DNA from: an uncultured Aquimarina sp. | GTDB lineage: Bacteria; Bacteroidota; Bacteroidia; Flavobacteriales; Flavobacteriaceae | Direction of reading: 5' to 3' | Length of the DNA: 64,000 nt | NCBI GenBank assembly: GCA_947497175.1 | Contig: CANMFM010000007.1 | Coordinates: 310,001-374,000 of the forward strand | Shown: positions 45,041 through 55,596 of the stretch, in pieces | Layout: every line of letters starts with the position of its first letter | How positions within the stretch are numbered: position 1 is the first letter of the stretch | Translations under genes and position numbers: made by a program | The notes under the pieces: model-generated | What the model was told of the DNA's origin: nothing | The model's database searches: none | Seen by the model: only the letters and a program-made list of their open reading frames with translations

Positions 45041-47707
45041 CTAGAACAAGCTTGCCTGTTCTCCTTCTCCTGTCTCCAGGTCACTATCTGAAGTTTCAGA
45101 AGCAGCACCTTCTTCTTTTACAGGCGTTGCTGATACATTTTCTTCTTCTACAACCTCTATTTCTTCTGCAGGAAGCGGCTCCGGTTCTTCAAAAGGCAGC
45201 GGATCAAGTAAATTAATTTGCTTAACTTTATGTGTAGTTAATTGATTTCCTTGTGCTTTTACTCCTTTAACCGCTATAAATTCTTCCAGATTTATTTCTT
45301 CATTAGGGCGTTGATCTTTTCCACGGAGTTTATTAAAAACAACTTCTGCTACAGGTCTATAATCTGTTGAAACGACTTCTAAAAATGACTTTGGACTATC
45401 AGAAATAAATGAGTCTTCGCGTTCAGAGTTTTCGATAAGAAAACGCTTCACATAATAACGTTCTTTTTCTCCATCCCAATAAATTGCTGATATGGGTTTT
45501 TTAGGCTTCCACTTTTCTAAAATAATCATATCAGAATTAAAATGCAATGTCATTTCCGGAATGATGGTTTTTGCGATTCCGTTTTGAGTAATCACCAATA
45601 ACCTGTCTTCGCCTTTAAATTCGCCTAACAATTCGCCACGACCGTCAACATTAAGACGTTGTACCGTATCATCAAACCAGATTTTGCGCGGTTTTAGTGT
45701 TGAGATACCCTGTTCTTTCAGTTCTATTCTCTTAATGTTATATTTTGTAACAATATTACCCTTTACTCCTCTTCCTTTGATCATTAAATCAGCAAAATCA
45801 AGGTCAAATTTGAGTTTTTTAATACTTCCCGCCTGACGCAAGAAAATCGTAATCACTTCGGCTTCTCCATTTGGGTTGGCAGAGAAATAGCTTACTTTAG
45901 AGCCTTTTTTACCCTGTGTAAGATCATACTCTTTATCACGGGTAACACCAGTAACTGCAAATCTTTTTACATACGAAGCCCCACCTCTACCATCCTGATA
46001 AATCATATTATAGATGGTTCGCTTATCTTTTTTCTTAAATACGGCTACATGAATAATATTTTTTCCGATAAAGGTTTTAGAATCCACTTTGGTGATCATC
46101 ATTTTACCTTCTTGCGTAAAACAAATAATATCATCGATATCAGAACAGTCGGTTACATATTCATCTCTGCGCAAGGATGTACCTACAAACCCTTCTTCTC
46201 GATTTACATAAAGTTTAGTATTACGTATCACTACTTTGGTAGCTTCAATATCGTCAAAGATCTTAATTTCTGTTTTGCGCTCCTTACCTTTGCCGTATGT
46301 TGTTTTTAATCGCTTAAAATAATCGATTGCAAATTCGATAAGGTGCTCTAAATTATGTTTTACTTGTGCAATATCAGCTTCAAGAGCTTCAATTTTTTGT
46401 TGTGCTTTATCAATATCAAACTTAGAGATTCGTTTGATTCGTATTTCGGTTAACCGAACAATATCTTCTTCGGTAACTGCACGTTTTAAATGCTTAATAT
46501 GAGGTTTAAGGCCTTTATCGATAGCTTCTATAACTCCTTCCCAGGTTTCTACCTCTTCAATATCACGATAGATACGATTTTCGATAAATATTCTTTCCAG
46601 AGATGCAAAATGCCATTGCTCTTGTAGTTCATCCAGCTGAATTTCGAGCTCTTTTTTAAGTAATTCTACGGTATTATCTGTAGAACGGCGCAACATTTCT
46701 GAAACACCAATGAAATTGGGTTTATTTTCTTCAATAACACAACCTAATGGCGAAATAGACACCTCACAATTCGTAAATGCATATAGGGCATCAATTGTTT
46801 TATCTGGTGAAATCCCCGAAGGAAGATGTACTAATATCTCAACCTCTGCGGCTGTATTATCTTCTATTTTCTTGATTTTGATCTTTCCTTTATCATTAGC
46901 TTTAAGGACAGAATCAATCAACGAGGTTGTGGTCGTAGAAAACGGGATTTCGGTAATGACCAATGTATTTTTATCTAATTGCGATATTTTAGCACGTACT
47001 CTTACTTTACCTCCTCGGTTACCATCGTTATAATTGGTAAAATCAGCAACTCCCGAGGTTGGAAAATCAGGAAGTATTGTAAACCGTTTTCCTTGCAAAT
47101 GTTTTATGGAAGCATCGATTAGCTCTATGAAGTTATGCGGCAAGATTTTAGTACTTAAACCTACTGCTATACCTTCAGCACCCTGGGCCAATAGTAATGG
47201 AAATTTAACCGGTAGATTAATCGGTTCTTTTTTACGGCCATCATACGATAATTGCCACTCGGTAACCTTTGGGTTGTACACAACATCTAGTGCAAATTTG
47301 GACAATCGCGCTTCGATATATCGCGATGCCGCAGCCCTGTCTCCTGTGAGTATGTTCCCCCAGTTTCCTTGCATATCGATAAGCAATTCTTTCTGACCTA
47401 CTTGCACCATCGCATCTGAAATACTGGCGTCACCATGTGGATGATACTGCATGGTATGCCCAACGATATTAGCTACTTTGTTATACCGACCATCATCAAG
47501 ATCTTTCATAGAATGAAGAATACGCCGCTGAACAGGTTTTAACCCATCCTCTATTGCCGGTACCGCACGCTCCAGGATTACATAGGATGCATAATCCAGA
47601 AACCAATCTTTGTACATTCCGGTTACTTTTGTGATAACTTCTTGCGGATTGTGATCTTTGGGTGTTGATTCGTGATGTAATTCTTCGTTTTCGTTTTCCA
47701 AATCCAT
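45041..47707 (-). CDS. parC: DNA topoisomerase IV subunit A (GyrA/ParC family)
   Basis: This 888-residue subunit breaks and rejoins DNA. The catalytic Tyr lies in AASRYIEARLSKFA, preceded by the quinolone-region motif HPHGDASISDAMV and GNWGNILTGDRAA. The C-terminal half is a beta-pinwheel DNA-wrapping domain with degenerate blades, followed by a highly acidic tail (PLPFEEPEPLPAEEIEVVEEE). The tail differs from the GyrA box region of gyrase, supporting topoisomerase IV. The partner gene parE lies 31 bp upstream on the same strand. Confidence 0.92.
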   Translation of the reverse strand: MDLENENEELHHESTPKDHNPQEVITKVTGMYKDWFLDYASYVILERAVPAIEDGLKPVQRRILHSMKDLDDGRYNKVANIVGHTMQYHPHGDASISDAMVQVGQKELLIDMQGNWGNILTGDRAAASRYIEARLSKFALDVVYNPKVTEWQLSYDGRKKEPINLPVKFPLLLAQGAEGIAVGLSTKILPHNFIELIDASIKHLQGKRFTILPDFPTSGVADFTNYNDGNRGGKVRVRAKISQLDKNTLVITEIPFSTTTTSLIDSVLKANDKGKIKIKKIEDNTAAEVEILVHLPSGISPDKTIDALYAFTNCEVSISPLGCVIEENKPNFIGVSEMLRRSTDNTVELLKKELEIQLDELQEQWHFASLERIFIENRIYRDIEEVETWEGVIEAIDKGLKPHIKHLKRAVTEEDIVRLTEIRIKRISKFDIDKAQQKIEALEADIAQVKHNLEHLIEFAIDYFKRLKTTYGKGKERKTEIKIFDDIEATKVVIRNTKLYVNREEGFVGTSLRRDEYVTDCSDIDDIICFTQEGKMMITKVDSKTFIGKNIIHVAVFKKKDKRTIYNMIYQDGRGGASYVKRFAVTGVTRDKEYDLTQGKKGSKVSYFSANPNGEAEVITIFLRQAGSIKKLKFDLDFADLMIKGRGVKGNIVTKYNIKRIELKEQGISTLKPRKIWFDDTVQRLNVDGRGELLGEFKGEDRLLVITQNGIAKTIIPEMTLHFNSDMIILEKWKPKKPISAIYWDGEKERYYVKRFLIENSEREDSFISDSPKSFLEVVSTDYRPVAEVVFNKLRGKDQRPNEEINLEEFIAVKGVKAQGNQLTTHKVKQINLLDPLPFEEPEPLPAEEIEVVEEENVSATPVKEEGAASETSDSDLETGEGEQASLF

Positions 47708-47737
47708 AAATAATTTCTGGGGCTTCTATAATTATAT

Positions 47738-49591
47738 TTATTCCTCTACAGTATCTAATTCTACCTTTAAATTATCAATAATAAACTCTTGTCGCTGTGG
47801 TGTGTTTTTTCCCATATAAAAAGACAACAATTCTTCTATAGACTTATCTTTATCCAGCATCACAGGATCCAAACGTATATCATCGCCTATAAAGTGTACA
47901 AATTCATCTGGTGAGATTTCTCCCAATCCTTTAAATCGAGTTATCTCAGGCTTACCAGATAGCTTCGCTATAGCATCTCTTCTTTCCTGCTCAGAATAGC
48001 AATAAATAGTTTCTTTTTTATTTCTCACTCTAAACAGTGGGGTTTGTAATATATACAAATGTCCTTCTTTAATCACTTCGGGGAAAAACTGCAAAAAGAA
48101 GGTAATTAATAACAATCTAATGTGCATTCCATCTACATCGGCATCGGTTGCTATTACAATATTGTTATATCGCAAATCTTCTAATGATTCTTCTATATTT
48201 AATGCGGCTTGTAAGAGATTAAATTCTTCGTTTTCGTACACAATTTTTTTGCTCATATTGTAGCTGTTCAACGGTTTTCCGCGTAAACTAAATACGGCTT
48301 GTGTATTTACATCTCTAGATTTGGTAATCGATCCACTTGCAGAGTCTCCCTCTGTAATAAACAAGGTGCTTTCTAAATTACGGTCTTTTTTACTATCGGT
48401 AAGATGAATACGACAGTCCCTTAATTTTTTATTATGCAAACTTGCTTTTTTAGCACGTTCTTTGGCCAACTTACGTATTCCAGATAGGTCTTTTCGTTCG
48501 CGTTCTGCTTGTAAAATTTTACGTTGTAGACTTTCTGCTGTGTTTTGATTTTTATGTAAAAAATTATCAAGATATTTTTTTACAAAATCATTAATGTACG
48601 TTCTTACGGTCGGTAAATCACCTCCCATGTCGGTAGAACCTAGTTTTGTTTTGGTTTGACTCTCAAAAACGGGTTCCATCACTTTTATACTTATAGCCGA
48701 CACTATAGATTTGCGAATATCGCTGGCCTCATAGTTTTTACCATAAAACTCTCTTATTGTTTTTACTATTGCTTCTCGAAATGCTGCTTGATGCGTACCC
48801 CCTTGAGTTGTATGTTGTCCATTAACAAAAGAATGGTATTCTTCGCTATATTGTGTTTTGCTATGTGTTATGGCAATCTCGATATCATCACCTTTTAGGT
48901 GAATAATTTCATACAATCTATCGTCTTGATTGATATTGTCAGAAAGTAAATCTTTTAGCCCGTTTTCCGAAAAATATTTCTCTCCATTAAAAATAATGGT
49001 TAATCCCGGATTAAGATACACATAGTTTTTAAGCATTTTTGCCACATACTCTGTACGGTATTTGTAATGCTTAAAGATAGAATCATCGGGCACAAAAGTT
49101 ACTTTGGTACCACGTCTACGCGATGTTTCTTCTAAGGTGTCTTGATTTGTCAAATTTCCTTTTTCGAACTCTGCAGCTGCAGATTTACCATCACGTGTGG
49201 ATTCTACACGAAAATAGGTTGATAATGCATTTACAGCTTTGGTACCCACTCCATTTAAACCTACCGATTTTTTGAAGGCGCGTGAGTCATACTTACCCCC
49301 TGTATTCATTTTGGATACTACATCTACCACTTTACCTAAAGGAATCCCACGACCATAGTCCCGAACGATTACTTTATCTCCCTGTATAGATATTTCTATC
49401 GTTTTACCAGCACCCATGACATATTCATCGATCGAATTATCGAGTACTTCTTTTAGTAAAATATAAATTCCATCATCAGCAGATGATCCATCGCCTAACT
49501 TACCTATATACATTCCCGGTCGCATACGAATATGCTCTTTCCAATCGAGGGATCGTATATTATCTTCGGTATATTTGGTTTCCTTGCTCAT
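47738..49591 (-). CDS. parE: DNA topoisomerase IV subunit B
   Basis: The 617-residue ATPase subunit carries the GHKL motifs: [30 protein letters not shown] and [14 protein letters not shown]. The TOPRIM motifs are [12 protein letters not shown] and [13 protein letters not shown] start at ATG 49591, giving [20 protein letters not shown]; the frame extends 13 codons upstream to 49630 but that part has no conserved features. It is shorter than gyrase B, fitting ParE. It is cotranscribed with parC. Confidence 0.92.
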   Translation of the reverse strand: MSKETKYTEDNIRSLDWKEHIRMRPGMYIGKLGDGSSADDGIYILLKEVLDNSIDEYVMGAGKTIEISIQGDKVIVRDYGRGIPLGKVVDVVSKMNTGGKYDSRAFKKSVGLNGVGTKAVNALSTYFRVESTRDGKSAAAEFEKGNLTNQDTLEETSRRRGTKVTFVPDDSIFKHYKYRTEYVAKMLKNYVYLNPGLTIIFNGEKYFSENGLKDLLSDNINQDDRLYEIIHLKGDDIEIAITHSKTQYSEEYHSFVNGQHTTQGGTHQAAFREAIVKTIREFYGKNYEASDIRKSIVSAISIKVMEPVFESQTKTKLGSTDMGGDLPTVRTYINDFVKKYLDNFLHKNQNTAESLQRKILQAERERKDLSGIRKLAKERAKKASLHNKKLRDCRIHLTDSKKDRNLESTLFITEGDSASGSITKSRDVNTQAVFSLRGKPLNSYNMSKKIVYENEEFNLLQAALNIEESLEDLRYNNIVIATDADVDGMHIRLLLITFFLQFFPEVIKEGHLYILQTPLFRVRNKKETIYCYSEQERRDAIAKLSGKPEITRFKGLGEISPDEFVHFIGDDIRLDPVMLDKDKSIEELLSFYMGKNTPQRQEFIIDNLKVELDTVEE

Positions 49592-49798
49592 AAAATTTTG
49601 GGTAGAATGCCTGCTAATATAAGGTTTCACTAACAGAATTAAAACAGCGATCTTACAAAGTAATTAACAAATCTGCAATAGATTTTGTTGATTATTTGGT
49701 ATGCAACGATTTATGATCATTTGAACTAAAGTGATCATAAATAGAAATATGTGTACTTTTACCATACGGTTGATATCTAATTCACTAAAAATATAAAA

Positions 49799-51061
49799 AT
49801 GGGTAAAATAATTCTGGTTATATTTTTTGCAATTGTTTCTTTTTCCTGCAAACAAAAAGCAGATTTGCAAAGCAAGTCTGTCTACGATACTTTAAAAGAT
49901 TCTCTGACCTATGAATTATCTAAAATACATAAGAAAGGCTATATTAATGGCTTTGGTGTTTCGATTGTTAATCAGGAAGGGATTTTATATGAAAAAGGAT
50001 TCGGATATTCAGATTTAGGATCTAAGAAAGCCTATACTGAGCAAACTATTCAAAATATTGGCTCTGTCTCTAAAACCTTAATCGGAATAGCACTGATGAA
50101 AGCTCAAGAAATGGGTGCACTGCATCTTGACGATCCCATCGATAAATATTTGCCTTTTGAGGTGGTTAATCCAAATCACCCCAAAGAAAAAATTACGATA
50201 AGACATTTGGCAACCCATTCCTCATCAATTTTAGATAGTGATTTTTATGATAGTAAAGCATACATTCTTAAAGATATTCAACAAAATTCAGATACAGGTT
50301 ATAAAACCCTTAATGAAAAATTTAATGCTCCAGATTCTAAAATGCCTGTACTTGAATTTCTCCAAAAAATGCTTTCTGAGAATGGAGAGTGGTATAATAA
50401 AGAAGGGTTTTCAAAACATAAACCGGGAGCGATATTTGAATACTCCAATGTCGCAGCAACACTCGCTGCAGCAGTACTAGAAATAGCTGTTAAACAGTCT
50501 TATGACAAATTTACAAAAGATCATATCCTAAATCCATTGAAAATGAATTCTTCTGGATGGTCGTTCAAAAATATTACGTTAGAGAAGCATTCAAAACTTT
50601 ATGCCGATCCAGATAACGAAATTCCTTTTTACTCGCTTATAACCTATCCCGATGGAGGATTAATTACCAACACATCTGAATTAAGTAAGTATCTGATTGA
50701 ACTTATGAATGGGTATTCAGGAAAAGGCGTTTTGCTAAAAAATAAAAGTTATGAAGAATTATTTAGACCACAACTAACTGTTAAAAACTTTATCGAAAGA
50801 GATGAAGAAGATGATTTTGACGACGAATTTAATTCGGGAATTTTTATGGGATTTACCCCACGCGGATATATCGGTCATACCGGAGGAGATCCCGGTATTG
50901 CAACATATATGTTCTTTAATCCTCGAACAATGATCGGAAAAATCCTAATCATTAATACATCTGTTAGAAACTCAGAAGGTGTTGAAGAATTTTATTCTAT
51001 TTGGAATACCCTTGGTAAATTTGAAAATAAACTGAACAACGAAAAAAAGACAATCAAATAA
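49799..51061 (+). CDS. Lipoprotein serine hydrolase of the beta-lactamase/class C PBP fold
   Basis: The 420-residue protein has a lipoprotein signal ending in VSFSC (Cys17). The serine beta-lactamase-like motifs are present: SVSK at residues 89-92 (catalytic Ser and Lys), YSN in FEYSNVAAT, and GHTGGDPG near the C-terminus. It therefore belongs with class C beta-lactamases, D-aminopeptidases and esterases (LACTB-like). True beta-lactamase activity cannot be read from the sequence. It acts in the periplasm or at the outer membrane. Confidence 0.85.
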   Translation: MGKIILVIFFAIVSFSCKQKADLQSKSVYDTLKDSLTYELSKIHKKGYINGFGVSIVNQEGILYEKGFGYSDLGSKKAYTEQTIQNIGSVSKTLIGIALMKAQEMGALHLDDPIDKYLPFEVVNPNHPKEKITIRHLATHSSSILDSDFYDSKAYILKDIQQNSDTGYKTLNEKFNAPDSKMPVLEFLQKMLSENGEWYNKEGFSKHKPGAIFEYSNVAATLAAAVLEIAVKQSYDKFTKDHILNPLKMNSSGWSFKNITLEKHSKLYADPDNEIPFYSLITYPDGGLITNTSELSKYLIELMNGYSGKGVLLKNKSYEELFRPQLTVKNFIERDEEDDFDDEFNSGIFMGFTPRGYIGHTGGDPGIATYMFFNPRTMIGKILIINTSVRNSEGVEEFYSIWNTLGKFENKLNNEKKTIK

Positions 51062-51148
51062 GCCTAGTCTTATGCTGGAAAACATCACAACTTTTTTTTA
51101 ACAAATCACATGCTTACCTTTCTATCTCATCCTAAAAAAAATGTATAG

Positions 51149-51955
51149 TTGAAAATAACACTAAAAATAGTGCTCCATATATTCTTGTTTACTTTTCTAA
51201 CTATATTGTCTCAAATCGGAGGGGTTGTTTATTTGCTAAGCCTTATCATTCTCCAAAAATGGAAATGGAAATCGAACTCAAAATGTAAGCTTTTAATCAT
51301 TTTTACAGGGTTATACTTGATGTCTACATTATTATTTGTTCCCCTAATTGCTCCAGTTTTTGGAAGAGAAAAAATCAAGCACACAGACAGAATAAAACCC
51401 ACGAATTATGTGACTGTTCTGCTGAATAGAAATTATGTCATCCCAAAGCTCAATGAGGTATTAATACAAACGGATAAGGAATTAAGCGGATCAGATATCA
51501 AAATTCATTACTTAGACGCAAACTTTCCATTTTTGGACAAATTTCCTTTGCTGCCACATCTAAGCCATGCTGATGGAAAAAAAATCGACATTAGTTTGAT
51601 TTATGAAACAAAATCAGGAAAAATAACAAACAAACAAAAATCCATAAGTGGTTATGGGGTGTTTGAAGGACCCAAATCGAATGAATACAATCAAATCGAG
51701 GTGTGCAAAAAAAAGGGGTATTTCCAATATGATTTCACAAAGTATTTCACTTTTGGTGAGATTAATACAGGGTTAGTTTTCTCAGAAAAAGGAACCCAAA
51801 TAGTGCTAAGAAACATCCTAAAAAATAAGAACCTTCAAAAATTATTTATTGAACCACATCTAAAACAAAGGTTGAATTTAGGTCATAGCAAAATACGTTT
51901 TCATGGTTGCAGCGCTGTACGACATGATGATCATATCCATATCCAAATAAAGTAA
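51149..51955 (+). CDS. Membrane protein with a LAS/M74-like metallopeptidase signature
   Basis: The start is TTG at 51149, immediately after an in-frame TAG, because no ATG precedes the first membrane helix. The 268-residue protein has two N-terminal membrane segments (about 5-36 and 48-70) and an extracytoplasmic domain. That domain has H140-x6-D147 in SHADGKKIDIS and H262-x-H264 in HDDHIHIQI. This matches the zinc-ligand pattern of LAS-type peptidoglycan peptidases, most like MepA (M74). I have not seen a described family with this two-helix anchor, so the assignment is inference. It lies 87 bp after the serine hydrolase. Confidence 0.6.
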   Translation: MKITLKIVLHIFLFTFLTILSQIGGVVYLLSLIILQKWKWKSNSKCKLLIIFTGLYLMSTLLFVPLIAPVFGREKIKHTDRIKPTNYVTVLLNRNYVIPKLNEVLIQTDKELSGSDIKIHYLDANFPFLDKFPLLPHLSHADGKKIDISLIYETKSGKITNKQKSISGYGVFEGPKSNEYNQIEVCKKKGYFQYDFTKYFTFGEINTGLVFSEKGTQIVLRNILKNKNLQKLFIEPHLKQRLNLGHSKIRFHGCSAVRHDDHIHIQIK

Positions 51956-52091
51956 AAAATCTAATATCATGTATTACGGGTGATTTGGATCTTAACATTA
52001 CACCAAAATTTTCTCTATTTCATCCAAATAGCGCTATTTTCGATAATATTGCTATATTAGAAACCGAATCGAAGCCCCAAATTTATTAATA

Positions 52092-52955
52092 ATGAAGTAT
52101 CTATTTTTGAGCCTTATGGCTACCTTTTTTCTAAGTTCTTGTAACGATGACGATGACACTATTGGTACAAATCCCAAATTAATTATAAAACTTGCTGTTA
52201 ATAGCAACCAGGTGCGTTTAGGAAATGACGGAACTCCTACAGAAGTCCCTGCAGGAAATGCAGCTCAAAATCCAATTTTTAATTCGATTTCTGCTCACTA
52301 TTTAGAATTTGCCGAAAATGCAACTACATTGCTAGGATCAGGTACTATTTTATATCAAGCCCCAGAAACTACGTTAGGAGGAGAAAATGCTATAGATTTT
52401 GACAAATCAAATGTAGTTACCCCCGGAAACACTTTTTTAGAAATCCCTTTAAAAAACATTACTCCGGGTTCCTATGAATGGGTTCGTCTTTCTCTTTCTT
52501 ATCAAAATTACGACGTCGAGTTTTATTTTAATGACACTGCTTTTACAGGTACAGTGGCTAGTTTTGTTGGATTCAACAATTACATCACTCAATATACTGT
52601 AAAAAATGAACAACTTACCGTAAACGACAATAAACCTCAAGGATATTGGGGGTTTGAAACCGTAACTGGTGTACGTACAGGACAAGCGCCAGAAGGTGCT
52701 ACTACGGTTCCAAATCCATTATTTGAGACTTCTCCTATTCCGCAGGGTTCATGTGTAGTAACCGGAAAATTCGACTCAAATTTGGTAATTACCGGCAATG
52801 AGACTACCGATCTTACCGTAACATTATCGCTATCAATTAACAAAAGTTTTGAATGGGTAGATGTAAATAGCAATGGCAAGTGGGATGTTGAACCAGATTC
52901 TGGCGAAAATATCGTAGACATGGGATTAAGAGGTTTAATACCATCTTACCAATAA
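52092..52955 (+). CDS. Acidic, probably surface-exposed hypothetical lipoprotein
   Basis: The 287-residue protein has a lipoprotein signal ending in FLSSC (Cys17), followed directly by NDDDD. Such acidic residues after the lipidated Cys act as a surface-export signal in Bacteroidota. The body is beta-rich, with no recognised family. Near the C-terminus DVNSNGKWDVE fits the calcium loop pattern of EF-hand/dockerin-like sites. The neighbours on the same strand are unrelated exported proteins, so the function is unknown. Confidence 0.65.
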   Translation: MKYLFLSLMATFFLSSCNDDDDTIGTNPKLIIKLAVNSNQVRLGNDGTPTEVPAGNAAQNPIFNSISAHYLEFAENATTLLGSGTILYQAPETTLGGENAIDFDKSNVVTPGNTFLEIPLKNITPGSYEWVRLSLSYQNYDVEFYFNDTAFTGTVASFVGFNNYITQYTVKNEQLTVNDNKPQGYWGFETVTGVRTGQAPEGATTVPNPLFETSPIPQGSCVVTGKFDSNLVITGNETTDLTVTLSLSINKSFEWVDVNSNGKWDVEPDSGENIVDMGLRGLIPSYQ

Positions 52956-53070
52956 AGGATTTTTGTAAAAGGATGCTTAATTCGTACTTATTTAGCACAA
53001 TCAAAGGAGTCTGATTAGCTTTATTTTTTGTAATTTCATGGTATTCACATTCAATAAAAAATATACCCTG

Positions 53071-53481
53071 ATGAAATTTACAATATCGCTTTTACTACTC
53101 TTTATTGGTTATACTGCCATTGCGCAAACCACTAATATTGAAGAATTAAAAGATTCAAAAAAGATAAATGGAAACTTTGTGCATACGGTTCTTTTCTGGC
53201 TTAACAATCCAGAAAATCTAATGGACAGAAAGGCTTTTGAGGATGGTGTTTCAACATTGCTTAAAGAATGTAAATTTATTACTTCAAGCCATATTGGAAT
53301 CCCTGCTGATACCGCTACAAGGCCAATAGTTGATGATTCTTACACCTATTGCGTTGTAATCACTTTTGAATCCAAAAAAGCACATGATCAGTATCAGGTA
53401 GATCCTGTACACAAAACGTTTGTTGAAAAAAATAAACATCTTTGGGGTAAAATAATAGTATATGATTCTGTAAGCTTTTAA
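53071..53481 (+). CDS. Exported Dabb-family (stress-responsive A/B barrel) protein
   Basis: The frame extends to 53038, but the ATG at 53071 begins a clean signal peptide (KFTISLLLLFIGYTAIAQ), giving 136 residues. The mature part shows the Dabb layout: VHTVLFWLNNPENL, HIGIPADTATRPIVDDSYT and VVITFESKKAHDQYQ with HKTFVEKN near the end. Dabb proteins are small dimeric barrels of diverse and mostly unknown roles. Its 3' end forms one arm of the terminator that follows. Confidence 0.8.
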   Translation: MKFTISLLLLFIGYTAIAQTTNIEELKDSKKINGNFVHTVLFWLNNPENLMDRKAFEDGVSTLLKECKFITSSHIGIPADTATRPIVDDSYTYCVVITFESKKAHDQYQVDPVHKTFVEKNKHLWGKIIVYDSVSF

Positions 53482-53503
53482 TTGCCTACAGAATCATTTT
53501 ATC
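53462..53503. terminator. Terminator overlapping the 3' end of the Dabb gene
   Basis: ATGATTCTGTA at 53462-53472, inside the coding sequence, pairs perfectly with TACAGAATCAT at 53487-53497. The loop is 14 bases and a TTTTATCT run follows. It serves the convergent genes ending at 53481 and 53510. Confidence 0.75.
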
Positions 53504-53509
53504 TGTACA

Positions 53510-55387
53510 TTACCCTTTTAACCACGCTTTTCTTAGCTCTAATTGTTTTTTAGTTGGATTGTCTTGAGTGGTAAGTTTTTTTCCTTTGGTGTATGATTTA
53601 ACAACTTTAGTTTTAATTACAACTTCCTCTCCTGCTCTATCCAGCTTTACCTCAACATCATCACCTTCTTGCCATTGAAATGTAGCTCCTAAAACTTGGT
53701 TTGCATTTTGGATACTAAGCTTCGTTCCATTAATTTCGATAATGTGATCGTTTGGCAACGCACCATTATCTTTCCAAAAACTGTTCGCTAAAACCAAATC
53801 TGTAAAAAATATACTTCCACTTTCTTGATTTCCGCTAATTATTAATTCTCCGGCGTTTTGAATATAGCTGGTTTCTACTTTTTCTGCCTTTATAACAAGA
53901 CCAACCTTATTAAAAAACTCGTCATAATTGATAGGAGTTTTTCCAATGACATGATTTTCAAGAAATTTTCCAACTGATGGATAAGTCATCGCTGTAATTT
54001 TTTCTATAATTTTATCATCTTCAAACGGTTTATTCTTACCATATTTTAATGATAGCTCTTTCATCAGGGATAAAATACCACGAGTACCGTTACTTTCTTT
54101 ACGCATTAATATATCAATACACATCCCAATTAAAGCTCCTTTTTCGTAAACATTCGCATAATTTGAAGCATAGGGTTCATCTAGTATGTTTTCGCTCATT
54201 TTTGTAAAACTCATAGTATCATCATACCCGTTGGCACTTTGAATTTTACCAATTATTTTTTCGTAAAACTCATTTTCTTCGACTAAATCTTGGTTGACCT
54301 GAAAAAGTGTTGCAAAGTATTCTGTAACTCCTTCATACATCCATAAATGCTTTGAAAAAGTAGGAGTATTATAATCAAAATAATGTACATCTTCAGAATG
54401 TACACTCAATGGAGTTACGATATGAAAAAATTCGTGTGATACCACATCGATCATCGCTGATGCTAAGCGATCGTCAGGCATTTGTTCGGGTAATACTACC
54501 ACCGTAGATGTATGATGCTCTAATGCTCCAAATCCTGACGGAGAATTTTCGGTACCAGAAGCCAAATATAAATAAACATCGTACCTTGGAGTACTGTTGA
54601 TATCTCCAAGATACGTTTTTTGTGCTTTCATCATTTTGAATACCGTTTCCTTAATCTTAGCGGCAGTATGAACTTTGTTTGGAGAATAAACACTTAAAAC
54701 TATTTTGATATCCCCTACCTGAAACTCTTCGACATCTAAATCACCATACATCATCGGGTTATCTGTGATTTCAAAATATCTTGATGCAAAATATGTATCG
54801 GTGGTTACAGATCCATCTTTGCTCGTTTCAGCACCTGTCTTTTGTAAGGCCGAAGTTCTTTTCATAGTTGCCGGTGCCTTAACATTTAGCGCATACTGGT
54901 TATTTTTAAGCGCATCAAAATACCCAATAAAACCATGCAGATTTAACACATAATTTTCGGGTTCTATATTTGTGCCGGAAGGCGAAAACGGAGTCTGGAC
55001 ATCGGTATTTTCAATATCATAAGTATCATTAACCTGATAACTTATTTTATCCAATTGTTTTGCATTGGCAATTAACCACGTATTAGAATCCAGTTTTTCT
55101 ATTCTAAGTTCATTACCCGTATAATCGAAAGCCTTAAAATCATCAACAAATTTCCCAAAATCACTTACCGCATAGGTACCCTGAACTACTCGTGGAAGAT
55201 AATACTTTACTGTATCTTGAGTAAAACGTCCCGGATCAATAGTTACTGGAACTTTATCGTCTGTTACCTGAGTTAAATCTATGGCAGTAACAATAGGTGA
55301 ATTGGTTGCTATATCATTTGAAGAATTCGGTGTGCCACAGCTTAGTAATAACAACCCAACAGAAATTTTGACTAGTGTTTTTTTCAT
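53510..55387 (-). CDS. M61-family (glycyl aminopeptidase-like) lipoprotein metallopeptidase
   Basis: The 625-residue protein has a lipoprotein signal ending in LLLLSC. The zinc motif is HEFFH in DVVSHEFFHIVTPLSV, with the third-ligand Glu in WMYEGVTEYFA. A PDZ-like domain follows near the C-terminus (GSIFFTDLVLANSFWKDNGA; NDHIIEINGTKLS), which is the usual M61 layout. The N-terminal beta domain precedes it. It likely acts in the periplasm or at the cell surface on peptides starting with Gly or Ala. It converges with the Dabb gene. Confidence 0.9.
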   Translation of the reverse strand: MKKTLVKISVGLLLLSCGTPNSSNDIATNSPIVTAIDLTQVTDDKVPVTIDPGRFTQDTVKYYLPRVVQGTYAVSDFGKFVDDFKAFDYTGNELRIEKLDSNTWLIANAKQLDKISYQVNDTYDIENTDVQTPFSPSGTNIEPENYVLNLHGFIGYFDALKNNQYALNVKAPATMKRTSALQKTGAETSKDGSVTTDTYFASRYFEITDNPMMYGDLDVEEFQVGDIKIVLSVYSPNKVHTAAKIKETVFKMMKAQKTYLGDINSTPRYDVYLYLASGTENSPSGFGALEHHTSTVVVLPEQMPDDRLASAMIDVVSHEFFHIVTPLSVHSEDVHYFDYNTPTFSKHLWMYEGVTEYFATLFQVNQDLVEENEFYEKIIGKIQSANGYDDTMSFTKMSENILDEPYASNYANVYEKGALIGMCIDILMRKESNGTRGILSLMKELSLKYGKNKPFEDDKIIEKITAMTYPSVGKFLENHVIGKTPINYDEFFNKVGLVIKAEKVETSYIQNAGELIISGNQESGSIFFTDLVLANSFWKDNGALPNDHIIEINGTKLSIQNANQVLGATFQWQEGDDVEVKLDRAGEEVVIKTKVVKSYTKGKKLTTQDNPTKKQLELRKAWLKG

Positions 55388-55596
55388 TTATTTATTTATT
55401 ATTGTAAAGTTTAAGGATCATTTTTTAGTATATAGCTATACTATACTTTATGACAGGATTTTTAACTGATTTAAGTACCCCTTACGATAGCTAGACTAAA
55501 AAAATAATTAGTAGAACAGCTTTAGTAATGCAAAATATACAATTTGCATTGACTTTAGCTTAATTTTAGTTTTTTTTATAACAAAAACACTATTTT

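Noticed and set aside
49592..49630. Thirteen extra codons at the start of ParE
   Set aside because: They precede the conserved [17 protein letters not shown] start and have no family-like residues.
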